DNA of 6,162 bases from JALYTY01 sp964546935 (GCA_964546935.1 CAZJLJ010000103.1:1-6162), one strand, 5' to 3'. Shown: positions 1 through 5,834, counted from the first letter of the stretch. Made by a program: numbers and translations. The notes: generated by a model from the letters alone, not told the origin.

Positions 1-53
1 TTAGCGGCCGGAAGATAACAACCTCGCGCTACCGGCATAAGCTGCACTGTCTC

Positions 54-69
54 TTGGTAACGACACACC
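54..69. promoter_or_regulatory. Candidate regulatory half-element upstream of the first TetR gene
   Basis: The 16 bases here, read on the minus strand, match 13 of 16 positions of bases 1125-1140, which lie upstream of the efflux pump gene. The shared core is GTGTCGTTAC followed by (C/T)AA. The element lies about 120 bases upstream of the preferred start of the TetR gene, so it could be a site through which the regulator controls itself and the pump. This is inference from similarity only. No good sigma-70 promoter could be assigned nearby; TTGGTA at 54-59 is only a weak -35 candidate. Confidence 0.3.
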
Positions 70-174
70 CTTTGCATACCTATCCGATTACTAGCACTTG
101 TGAATAGAGAGCCCCCATTATTGCTCAACCTTTTGTCCGAGAAAAGCTTTTTAATAGGTGTTTCTCTCGTTCCG

Positions 175-180
175 AAGGGG
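175..180 (+). promoter_or_regulatory. Shine-Dalgarno site that decides a TTG start
   Basis: AAGGGG lies 7 bases before the TTG codon at 188-190, which is ideal spacing. The alternative GTG start at 158 has no comparable site. The paralogue at 4221 begins with ATG at exactly the aligned position, which supports TTG at 188 as the true start. Confidence 0.7.
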
Positions 181-187
181 TATCGAA

Positions 188-1039
188 TTGGCATCCGAGG
201 TGACAAAACGAATCAAAGGACGCGACTATCGCTATGTTGTCGATTCTTATCGCGATCCGCATACGAACCGCAGAAAACAGCGGTGGCAATACGTAGGCGT
301 CCTCGACAATGGGACGGTGCGAGCCGGCAATGTGAAGCGCCGAAACCAAACTACGCGTGACAACATCATCGACGCGACTGCGCGTCTCCTCAAATTCCGC
401 GCCCCAAAGCACATCACGGTTTCGGTAATTGCGGCCAGCGCCGGCGCGTCCCGCAGCGTATTCTACCGTCATTTTCCAAATGCGAAAGAAGTCATCACCG
501 AAGCCTTGGCGCAAATCGCAAACGACGCATTTCGGGCCTTGCCTTCTCTCGGCGCACCCCGCACCCTCGAAGAGGCGAAAGAGCAGTTGCGTGAATGGTG
601 CAGGGCGTTCAACTATTCCGCCGGTCTGAACCTCATGGGCAAGCATGTGGTGCTGCAAAGCTATAGGCGCGGCGTCCGAGCGCGCCTCAAGGCAGCACAA
701 ACCAACGAATTACAACCCACCGCACTTTTGTCGGCGTTCTTCAAAAGGTTAAACAATGCGGGACTCACGGCAATCGAAAACCCGGAGGCCCTTGCCGAGT
801 CGGTCAGAGGCCTGCATACCACACTACGTTTGAGCATGTATGCCGTCATGCCGGATGAGGAGCATCCCCTCCCCGACTACGACGCGTTTTATCCGCTGAT
901 CGAACGAGCGGTCTTCGGGGTGCCTGAAGCTGACCCGCACGTGCGGCGTAAGGTAAGCGTGCATCGCATCGTGTCGCGTCTTGCTTCGGTCGTCGGAAGC
1001 AGGCGTTTCAGCGAGATAGGATCGCAACTCACGTCGTGA
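188..1039 (+). CDS. TetR-family regulator with an extra N-terminal domain (first paralogue)
   Basis: This is a cytoplasmic DNA-binding transcriptional regulator, probably a repressor. Counting from TTG at 188 it has 283 residues. Residues 4-45 form a strand-rich, basic segment (EVTKRIKG, then a Y-x-Y-V-V-x-SYRDP core and RWQY at 32-35). It resembles, from memory, the N-terminal segment of some IS1634-type transposases. A TetR helix-turn-helix follows at about 57-100, with ITVSVIAASAGAS leading into VFYRHF at 91-96. A helical ligand-binding region fills the rest. The N-terminal segment aligns without gaps to the gene at 4221, while wobble bases differ, so it is under protein-level selection. 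An alternative GTG start at 158 adds 10 residues but lacks a ribosome binding site. After the shared AVFG motif (241-244) this copy carries a basic tail of 39 residues, where the paralogue has only 3. The gene lies 143 bases upstream of an efflux pump, its likely target. The ligand is unknown. Confidence 0.85.
   Translation: MASEVTKRIKGRDYRYVVDSYRDPHTNRRKQRWQYVGVLDNGTVRAGNVKRRNQTTRDNIIDATARLLKFRAPKHITVSVIAASAGASRSVFYRHFPNAKEVITEALAQIANDAFRALPSLGAPRTLEEAKEQLREWCRAFNYSAGLNLMGKHVVLQSYRRGVRARLKAAQTNELQPTALLSAFFKRLNNAGLTAIENPEALAESVRGLHTTLRLSMYAVMPDEEHPLPDYDAFYPLIERAVFGVPEADPHVRRKVSVHRIVSRLASVVGSRRFSEIGSQLTS
935..946. repeat. Perfect 12-bp GC-rich palindrome inside the TetR C-terminal tail
   Basis: CCGCACGTGCGG is fully self-complementary. 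It lies just after the point where the paralogous protein ends, within the extra tail of this copy. No T-tract follows, so it does not look like an intrinsic terminator. It could be a binding site or chance in GC-rich DNA. Confidence 0.4.
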
Positions 1040-1116
1040 ACGTTTTGACCGGCAAGGACTCGTGGTCATCGTGATCCGCGAATCGGCGAACACTGCGTTG
1101 TCATCTAGAAGCAGTG

Positions 1117-1133
1117 CGACACACCTTGTGTCG
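1117..1133. promoter_or_regulatory. Candidate operator: 7-3-7 perfect inverted repeat before the pump gene
   Basis: CGACACA and TGTGTCG are perfect reverse complements separated by CCT, giving a 17-base symmetric site 49 bases before the pump start codon. It is immediately followed by TTACTAAT, a possible -10-like sequence. The length and symmetry suit a TetR-family dimer, and the adjacent upstream TetR gene is the obvious candidate binder. Symmetry and position are seen; binding is inferred. Confidence 0.5.
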
Positions 1134-1182
1134 TTACTAATGGATCGTGCAACCGGAGCGACGGAAACGCGTCTAACTTTCC

Positions 1183-2709
1183 GTGGAATCACAACAACAA
1201 GATGTCGTAGAGCACGGAGCACGTCGCTTGCTCATCGTGGCCGCCGTGATGGCTGCCACGCTGATGCAGACATTGGACTCGACAATCACCAACGTCGCTC
1301 TTCCTACCGTCCAGGGAAATATCGGCGCCAGCCAAGAGGAGGCCACGTGGGTCGTCACGGCTTACACGATCGCGGCAATCGTCGTCATCCCGATTACGCC
1401 TTGGCTACAAAGCCGGTTTGGCCGTAGGAACTATTTCGTAGCGTCGATCGCCGGTTTCACGATCGCTTCCGTGGCATGCGGCGCGTCCGGATCGCTCGTG
1501 AGCCTCACCTTGTGGCGCATCGTTCAAGGATTGTTCGGCGGTGGATTGCTCGCGACGGCGCAGCTTATTCTTCGCGACACGTTCCCCAGCAAGCAGCTCA
1601 GCATGAGCCAAGGGATATTTACGCTCGGAGCCGTCATGGGGCCGGCGCTCGGGCCGCCGATCGGTGGCTATCTCGTAGACAACTTTTCGTGGAATTGGTG
1701 CTTCGACATCAATGTCATTCCGGGAGCATTCGCAGCGATCGTCCTGATGCTGATGCTGCGCGATCCGCGCAAGCCGCAAGCATCGCCCATTGATTCGGTA
1801 GGCATTGTACTGCTTGCACTAGCCCTCGGCACGATGCAATATGTGCTGACCGAGGGAGAGCAAAAATATTGGCTCGCGGATCCCATGATCCTGATTTCGG
1901 TCATTCTCTTCGTAGCGGGGGGTGTGGCATTTGTCGCGTACGAGCTCTTTGGCACGCGACGTCCGATTGTCGATCTGCGCGTGCTCGGCAATCGCAGCGT
2001 GTGGGCCGGCGTCATTCTCGCATTTGCATTCGGCGGCGTCTCGTTGGGTTCGACGTACGTGCTGCCGCAGTTCGTCCAAAGCTCGCTCGGTTTCACTCCG
2101 ACGCTTAGCGGCATCCTCTTCCTGGTCAGAGCGATACCCATTGCGCTTTGCACGCCGTTCATCGTCGCCAGCATTGGAAAGATTGAGGCTCGACTTATCT
2201 TGCTCGTCGGTTTCATCTTCGCTGGAGCTTCCGGGCTCATGCTCGCGGCGTACACCACGCAACAATCCGGTTTTTGGAACTTTGTTCTGCCCTTGGCGCT
2301 CAGCGGGATGTCCTCCGCCACGATATTCATTCCGATGTCCGTTGCAGTACTTGGCGCGACGTCGCCCGAGGACGGACCGAAGGCCAGCGCTTTTATCAAT
2401 CTGGCGGTGCAGCTCGGAGGCTCAGTGGTCATCGCGATGCTTGACGTCATCATCGATCGCCGAGACGAGTTTCACTCTGCCGTGCTGGCTGGACAGCTAA
2501 CGCTCGCAAATCCGAACGTACAGGCATTTCTTCACGATCACTCCATCGCGCAGCTTGGATCACTCGTGTACGGCCAGTCAGCGATCCTTTCATATGCCGA
2601 CGGTTTATTCGTCATGGGCGTCGGAGCAATTATCTCTATCCCGCTGATTTTATTGATGCGCGGCAACCGCGCGAAGGTCAATATGAACGAAATCGAGATG
2701 GGCGGATAA
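1183..2709 (+). CDS. DHA2-family (EmrB/QacA-type) MFS drug efflux permease
   Basis: This is a predicted inner-membrane, proton-driven exporter of about 508 residues with hydrophobic segments consistent with 14 membrane helices, the usual size for DHA2 transporters. Helix 1 carries the family signature LDSTITNVALP at 31-41, including D32. The loop after helix 2 has RFGRR (78-82, a motif A variant). Helix 4 has R112-IVQG-116 (motif B). The antiporter motif C, G-x3-GPALGPPIGG, lies at 149-162. The GTG at 1183 is the first possible start, because an in-frame TAA lies at 1174-1176. No clear Shine-Dalgarno site precedes it, so translation may be leaderless, or start at TTG 1228, which has GGAG 8 bases ahead but would cut the N-terminus close to helix 1. 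No EmrA/HlyD-type partner or outer-membrane channel gene is visible, though one could lie in the gap just downstream. The substrate cannot be read from the sequence; regulation by the upstream TetR is likely. Confidence 0.93.
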   Translation: MESQQQDVVEHGARRLLIVAAVMAATLMQTLDSTITNVALPTVQGNIGASQEEATWVVTAYTIAAIVVIPITPWLQSRFGRRNYFVASIAGFTIASVACGASGSLVSLTLWRIVQGLFGGGLLATAQLILRDTFPSKQLSMSQGIFTLGAVMGPALGPPIGGYLVDNFSWNWCFDINVIPGAFAAIVLMLMLRDPRKPQASPIDSVGIVLLALALGTMQYVLTEGEQKYWLADPMILISVILFVAGGVAFVAYELFGTRRPIVDLRVLGNRSVWAGVILAFAFGGVSLGSTYVLPQFVQSSLGFTPTLSGILFLVRAIPIALCTPFIVASIGKIEARLILLVGFIFAGASGLMLAAYTTQQSGFWNFVLPLALSGMSSATIFIPMSVAVLGATSPEDGPKASAFINLAVQLGGSVVIAMLDVIIDRRDEFHSAVLAGQLTLANPNVQAFLHDHSIAQLGSLVYGQSAILSYADGLFVMGVGAIISIPLILLMRGNRAKVNMNEIEMGG

Positions 2710-2732
2710 CGGCCTCAGTGCGCCTTGCACCT

Positions 2733-2832
2733 NNNNNNNNNNNNNNNNNNNNNNNNNNNNNNNNNNNNNNNNNNNNNNNNNNNNNNNNNNNNNNNNNNNN
2801 NNNNNNNNNNNNNNNNNNNNNNNNNNNNNNNN
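2733..2832. other. Assembly gap of 100 N
   Basis: Exactly 100 undetermined bases, the usual convention for a scaffold gap of unknown size. The 23 bases left of it follow the pump stop codon and the 41 bases to the right precede the end of a minus-strand gene; neither flank holds a recognisable gene. Adjacency of the two halves of the window depends on scaffolding and should not be assumed. Confidence 0.98.
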
Positions 2833-2873
2833 CTGCGCGACGCATGGACTTTAAGAGAAAACTAATACTGCCT

Positions 2874-3503
2874 CTAACGTAGCACGTACGCCTTGTTTAT
2901 AGGATCGAATAGCTTCAGGATTTTTCTGGCTGCAGGTCGCCAGTCTTCCGACAACGATCGCGGTGCGCCGTCTTCGGCCCACTGCCCCGCAGCTAGGTTA
3001 AACGCAGCGCGGACAGCTGCCGTCATCGCTTCGGCTACCAGATAGGCAGATGCAGGCAGCCGGTTTGCCAACGCTTGGGCCATGTCGTGCTGCATGTCTT
3101 GCGTCCACGCGGCTTGACGAGCGCGAATCTGCGGCGAGCTTCGGACGAGTCGGTGCACCACAAGCGCGATGCGAAGTTGCGAGCGATGCGCTTTCGCGAG
3201 TTCAAAATGCGCGGCGACCAAGGCATGTACGATACCTTCGCCACGCGGACGCGCGCGCAACGCCGCGACGGCTTCCTCTCGTACGGCGTCGTACCAGCCA
3301 AAAAGTGCGTCGTCTTTTGAAGAAAAGTAGCGGAAGAACGTGCGTGGGACGACGTCGACGTCGGCGACGATATCGTCTATCCTTGTCTCCTCGTACCCCC
3401 GCTCGATGAAGAGGCGCAGAGCAGTCTCCATCAGCTTCTCCCTGGTGCGCTGCTTTTTTCGTTCGCGGTGCCCTGCGCTAGGTAACGGTAGATTCTCTGC
3501 CAT
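2874..3503 (-). CDS. TetR-family regulator, MftR-like (divergent pair, minus copy)
   Basis: This is a cytoplasmic one-component transcription factor of 209 residues, the normal length for the family. The helix-turn-helix spans about residues 22-66. TRIDDIVADVDVV is followed by RTFFRYFSSKDDALF at 54-68, the form typical of MftR-like TetR proteins. The C-terminal half is an alpha-helical ligand-binding and dimerisation region of the acyl-ligand-like MftR_C type. By hand alignment it is identical to the divergent neighbour at 3577-4200 in 138 of 199 gapless positions (about 69%), so the two arose by duplication. The ATG at 3503 has only a weak GGGA four bases ahead. It diverges from its partner across 73 bases holding a candidate operator that both proteins may share. 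Ligand and targets are unknown. Confidence 0.9.
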   Translation of the reverse strand: MAENLPLPSAGHRERKKQRTREKLMETALRLFIERGYEETRIDDIVADVDVVPRTFFRYFSSKDDALFGWYDAVREEAVAALRARPRGEGIVHALVAAHFELAKAHRSQLRIALVVHRLVRSSPQIRARQAAWTQDMQHDMAQALANRLPASAYLVAEAMTAAVRAAFNLAAGQWAEDGAPRSLSEDWRPAARKILKLFDPINKAYVLR

Positions 3504-3519
3504 TTTGTCCCATGAATTC

Positions 3520-3534
3520 TGTCAGTCATTGACT
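3520..3534. promoter_or_regulatory. Candidate operator TGTCA-N5-TGACT between divergent TetR genes
   Basis: TGTCA and TGACT are separated by five bases, an imperfect inverted repeat with one outer mismatch. Inside it AGTCA-T-TGACT (3524-3534) is a perfect 5-1-5 palindrome. The site overlaps the -35 box of the plus-strand promoter, a typical repressor position. A close relative, TGTCA-N5-TGACA, is found at 5012-5026. Binding by one or both of the flanking TetR proteins is inferred. Confidence 0.5.
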
Positions 3535-3558
3535 TTATTCTGCCATAGGCGTTACTAT
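3529..3558 (+). promoter_or_regulatory. Sigma-70-like promoter of the plus-strand TetR operon
   Basis: TTGACT (3529-3534) is a good -35 box. TACTAT (3553-3558) matches four of six -10 positions at 18-base spacing; TTACTA at 17 is an alternative register. Transcription would begin near 3565, giving a leader of about a dozen bases before ATG 3577. The same -35, spacer start (TTATTC) and spacing recur at 5021-5050. Confidence 0.5.
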
Positions 3559-3576
3559 CCTCCATAGAGCCTCACT

Positions 3577-4200
3577 ATGAAGGTAACGTCACGTCGGAGC
3601 GGGCACCGCCAGCAAAAAAAGCAACGCACCAAAGAGAGGCTCATCGAAGCGGCACTCCGGCTCTTCATTGAGCGGGGGTACGAGCAGACGAGAATCGATG
3701 ATATCGTTGCTGAGGTCGATCTGGTTCCGCGCACCTTCTTCCGCTATTTTTGCTCAAAAGACGACGCGCTCTTCGGTTGGTACCACGCGGTACGAAGAGA
3801 AGCCGTTGCGTCACTACAGACGCGTCCTCGCGGCGAAGGCATCGTGCGCGCCCTTATCGCGGCGCATCTTGAAGTGGCACAAGCACATCACACGCAACAC
3901 CGCATCGCGCTTGTGGTCCACCAACTTCTCAGGAGTTCGCCGGAAATTCGCGCACGTCAAGCGGCCTGGCTTCACGACTTTCACAACGATGCCGTGCAGG
4001 TATTGGCAAGCCGGCTGCGTCGCTCGGACGTACTCGTCGCGCAAGCAATCACAGCAGCAGTGCGTGCGGCGTTTGATCTTGCAACAGACCGGTGGGCCGC
4101 CGACGGCGCATCGCGCCCGCTTCAGGAATATATAGAAACCGTCGCCGACAAAATGTTGAAGCTGTTCAATGACATCAACAAACAATACTTGTTGCAGTAG
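3577..4200 (+). CDS. TetR-family regulator, MftR-like (divergent pair, plus copy)
   Basis: This is a DNA-binding regulator of 207 residues. The helix-turn-helix lies at about 20-64, with TRIDDIVAEVDLV and then PRTFFRYFCSKDDALF at 51-66. The ligand-binding half contains blocks nearly identical to the minus-strand copy (RPRGEGIV, RIALVVH, RARQAAW, TAAVRAAF). Divergence is greatest in the last 75 residues (35 of 61 differences), the region that usually shapes ligand specificity, so the two copies may sense different compounds while reading similar DNA. The ATG at 3577 is preceded by a weak AGAG at 3566-3569. The stop lies only 20 bases before the next gene, so the two are probably one operon. 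Confidence 0.9.
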   Translation: MKVTSRRSGHRQQKKQRTKERLIEAALRLFIERGYEQTRIDDIVAEVDLVPRTFFRYFCSKDDALFGWYHAVRREAVASLQTRPRGEGIVRALIAAHLEVAQAHHTQHRIALVVHQLLRSSPEIRARQAAWLHDFHNDAVQVLASRLRRSDVLVAQAITAAVRAAFDLATDRWAADGASRPLQEYIETVADKMLKLFNDINKQYLLQ

Positions 4201-4204
4201 CTTC

Positions 4205-4211
4205 GAAAGAG
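4205..4211 (+). promoter_or_regulatory. Ribosome binding site for the second extended TetR
   Basis: GAAAGAG lies 9 bases before ATG 4221, just after the stop codon of the upstream gene. It supports translation from a shared transcript, with no room for a separate promoter in the 20-base spacer. Confidence 0.5.
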
Positions 4212-4220
4212 TTTTCACCC

Positions 4221-4964
4221 ATGGCGTATGAAGTCACTAAACGGATCAAAGGGCACGATTATCTCTACATCGTTAAAAGTTATCGGGATCCCGAAACCAA
4301 CCGTCGAAAAACGCGTTGGCAATATGCGGGTGCAATCGATCACGGAAAAGTGAGAGAGCCTCATGCACGTGCCGGACGCCGGATCACGCGCGACGAGATC
4401 ATCGACGCAGTGGCGCGGCTTCTGCCGTTCCGCGACCCCGAACACATAACGGTCGCCGTAATCGGCGCAACCGCCGGGGCGTCTCGAGGCGTGTTTTATC
4501 GCCATTTTCGCAATCAGCAAGACGCGATCGACGCCGCACTTAACCGCATGGCGGAAGATTTTTTCCAGGGACTACCGTCGCTCGAGGCTAAGCCGAGCGA
4601 TCTGCAAGATGCCAAAAGCATGCTGCGGAGATGGTGCGAGACGCCGGCTCATTGCACCCGTCTGTACAGCGTACTGCAACGCGCGTTGCGGCAGCAGCCG
4701 GACAAGAAGCGTCGCGTGCTCCTGACATTTTCGAAAAGTCGCGAAACCTTCGTGCTGAAGCTTTCATTGTTTCTTCGGCAACTTAACGACGCCGGATTTG
4801 CGCACATTGCTGATCCGCTTTCCCTTGCGCGCGCAATACGAGGAGCTCATTTAGCGCAACGCATTGCTGCGTTGCTCACACCGCCCGAACACGAGCTCCC
4901 GCTCCCGGAATTCGACGAGTTGTATCAGCTCATCGAACAAGCCGTCTTCGGGCCGGCAGCGTAG
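4221..4964 (+). CDS. TetR-family regulator with an extra N-terminal domain (second paralogue)
   Basis: This is a predicted transcriptional regulator of 247 residues. Residues 4-45 repeat the accessory segment of the gene at 188: EVTKRIKG at 4-11, then SYRDP at 20-24, TNRRK at 26-30 and RWQY at 32-35. The TetR helix-turn-helix follows at about 57-100 with VFYRHF at 91-96, the same numbering as in the paralogue. The helical C-terminal half is more divergent. The protein ends three residues after AVFG (241-244), where the other copy continues for 39. A linker of about 12 polar residues joins the domains. The accessory segment may add DNA contacts or a protein interface; this is not known. The gene probably shares the transcript from the promoter at 3529. 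Ordinary TetR proteins have only a short N-terminal arm, so the fused segment is atypical. Confidence 0.88.
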   Translation: MAYEVTKRIKGHDYLYIVKSYRDPETNRRKTRWQYAGAIDHGKVREPHARAGRRITRDEIIDAVARLLPFRDPEHITVAVIGATAGASRGVFYRHFRNQQDAIDAALNRMAEDFFQGLPSLEAKPSDLQDAKSMLRRWCETPAHCTRLYSVLQRALRQQPDKKRRVLLTFSKSRETFVLKLSLFLRQLNDAGFAHIADPLSLARAIRGAHLAQRIAALLTPPEHELPLPEFDELYQLIEQAVFGPAA

Positions 4965-5011
4965 CAGCGCATAGGTAACGCCACGTTCACATTAATTCTG
5001 TCCATGTAATC

Positions 5012-5026
5012 TGTCATTGGTTGACA
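5012..5026. promoter_or_regulatory. Candidate operator TGTCA-N5-TGACA upstream of the small ORF and sigma factor
   Basis: TGTCA and TGACA are perfect reverse complements spaced by five bases, overlapping the -35 box at 5021-5026. The site matches the element at 3520-3534 in 9 of the 10 arm positions. This suggests that one of the TetR proteins nearby controls both transcription units. Confidence 0.5.
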
Positions 5027-5050
5027 TTATTCAGAAGCGCGGACTATGCT
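5021..5050 (+). promoter_or_regulatory. Sigma-70-like promoter of the small ORF/ECF sigma operon
   Basis: TTGACA (5021-5026) is a consensus -35 box and TATGCT (5045-5050) matches four of six -10 positions at 18-base spacing. Transcription would begin at about 5056-5058. A leader of about 30 bases to ATG 5086 would result, or an almost leaderless message if ATG 5056 is used. The region 5002-5059 matches 3510-3567 in about 36 of 58 gapless positions by hand count. Confidence 0.55.
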
Positions 5051-5085
5051 AGTCCATGGGTGGTCCCAACAGGGGAATGAAAAGG

Positions 5086-5247
5086 ATGGGTATTCAGATC
5101 TTCCAAAGCGTTCAAGAGGCAATCCGCGCCGGGTTCATTATCGACTCACCGATTCCCGATCCTGAGGGATTCCTACACGCGAGTATTCGCACTTCCGCTG
5201 GGTGGGCTCGCGCCCTCATCCGGCCGCAGAGTCGCTCTTTCCGATGA
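5086..5247 (+). CDS. Small protein of unknown function, coupled to the ECF sigma gene
   Basis: I do not recognise this 53-residue protein. It begins MGIQIFQSVQEAIRAGF, likely a strand and a helix, continues through an acidic, proline-containing stretch (DSPIPDPEG), and ends with a strand-like segment containing RTSAGWARALI and a short basic tail. No signal peptide, membrane helix or metal site is visible. The start at 5086 is preferred because AGGGG (5071-5075) sits 10 bases upstream; in-frame ATGs at 5056 and 5077 would give longer forms, and 5056 falls about where transcription should begin. Its TGA overlaps the sigma factor ATG as ATGA (5244-5247), pointing to translational coupling. It could be a true small regulator of the sigma factor or a leader ORF that sets its translation level; nothing in the sequence decides this. 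Confidence 0.6.
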   Translation: MGIQIFQSVQEAIRAGFIIDSPIPDPEGFLHASIRTSAGWARALIRPQSRSFR

Positions 5248-5789
5248 TCGCCTCGTTCATGACCGACTTCGAGCAAATCGTGAAAGACTACGAACACAGC
5301 TTGCGCGGGTTTGCGCGTCGCATGATGCGCAGCGTGGAGGATGCGGAAGAGGTCGTACAGGACGCTTTCTTTCGGGCGCATCGCGCGCTAAGCGCAATGT
5401 CGGCGAACGAGCGCGACGGCATCAGACTGAAGCCGTGGCTCTACACCGTAACCTTAAACGTCGCGCGCAGCCGCCTATACAAGAAACGCCTGCCTACGGT
5501 GTCGTTTGAAGCTCTCGAAGATCCGGATTCTTCTTTTTTGCGAGATTCCGAGGATGCATCACCTGAATCGGCCTTTGAGCAACGCGAGAATCGCGAGTTG
5601 ATCGAGGGGGCAATCCTTGAGGTGCCGGAGCACATGAGAGCCACAGCAAGATTGCGATTCATCGACGGCCTTACCCACGTCGAGATTGCGAAACGGCTTA
5701 GCCGGCCCGTTGGAACGGTGAAGTCGCACGTTCACCGCGCCGCCTTAGTATTGCGCCGTGTTATCGGACCTCGACTTCGGGCGTCGTAA
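5244..5789 (+). CDS. ECF-type RNA polymerase sigma factor
   Basis: This is an alternative sigma factor of 181 residues from ATG 5244, the normal ECF length. It directs RNA polymerase to a dedicated set of promoters. Region 2 spans about residues 8-75, including the conserved DAEEVVQDAFFRA at 33-45 and the W-L-Y-x-V-x-x-N-x-A-R-S segment that ends it. An acidic linker follows. Region 4 has VPEHMRATARLRFIDGL, the helix-turn-helix around THVEIAKRLSRPVGTVKSHVHRA, and a final basic helix. The ATG overlaps the stop of the upstream small ORF by four bases. GTG 5202 would add 14 residues not typical of the family, and ATG 5259 is also possible. No anti-sigma factor (membrane or zinc-binding type) is visible next to it, so control may be transcriptional, through the operator-like site at 5012, or through the small coupled protein. 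Its target promoters are not identifiable here. Confidence 0.92.
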   Translation: MIASFMTDFEQIVKDYEHSLRGFARRMMRSVEDAEEVVQDAFFRAHRALSAMSANERDGIRLKPWLYTVTLNVARSRLYKKRLPTVSFEALEDPDSSFLRDSEDASPESAFEQRENRELIEGAILEVPEHMRATARLRFIDGLTHVEIAKRLSRPVGTVKSHVHRAALVLRRVIGPRLRAS

Positions 5790-5834
5790 CTTTCATATAT
5801 AGTCCTTCGATATTTCGGGCTTGTGGGGCTCTGC

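Noticed and set aside
1..87. Short minus-strand open frame ending in TAA at the left edge
   Set aside because: At most about 28 codons with no start site, ribosome site or motif; probably chance.
125..700. Long minus-strand open frame opposite the first extended TetR gene
   Set aside because: It overlaps a gene with clear domain content and a conserved paralogue, and its translation shows no recognisable motif.
935..946. Palindrome considered as an intrinsic terminator stem
   Set aside because: There is no loop and no following T-tract, and it lies inside the open reading frame.
1668..2453. 261-codon minus-strand open frame opposite the efflux pump
   Set aside because: It lies wholly within the pump gene, and its translation is compositionally odd (Ser, Thr, Pro, Arg rich) with no domain.
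2733..2832. Low-complexity or repeat region
   Set aside because: These are undetermined bases, not sequence; nothing can be inferred about content or length.
3557..3566. Strong GGAGG Shine-Dalgarno-like sequence on the minus strand between the divergent TetR genes
   Set aside because: No start codon follows at a usable distance on that strand; it lies over 50 bases from the minus gene start.
188..4964. Transposase remnant, because the N-terminal segment of the extended TetR proteins looks transposase-like
   Set aside because: No DDE catalytic region, terminal inverted repeats or target duplications are seen, and the segment is in frame with an intact TetR domain in two copies.
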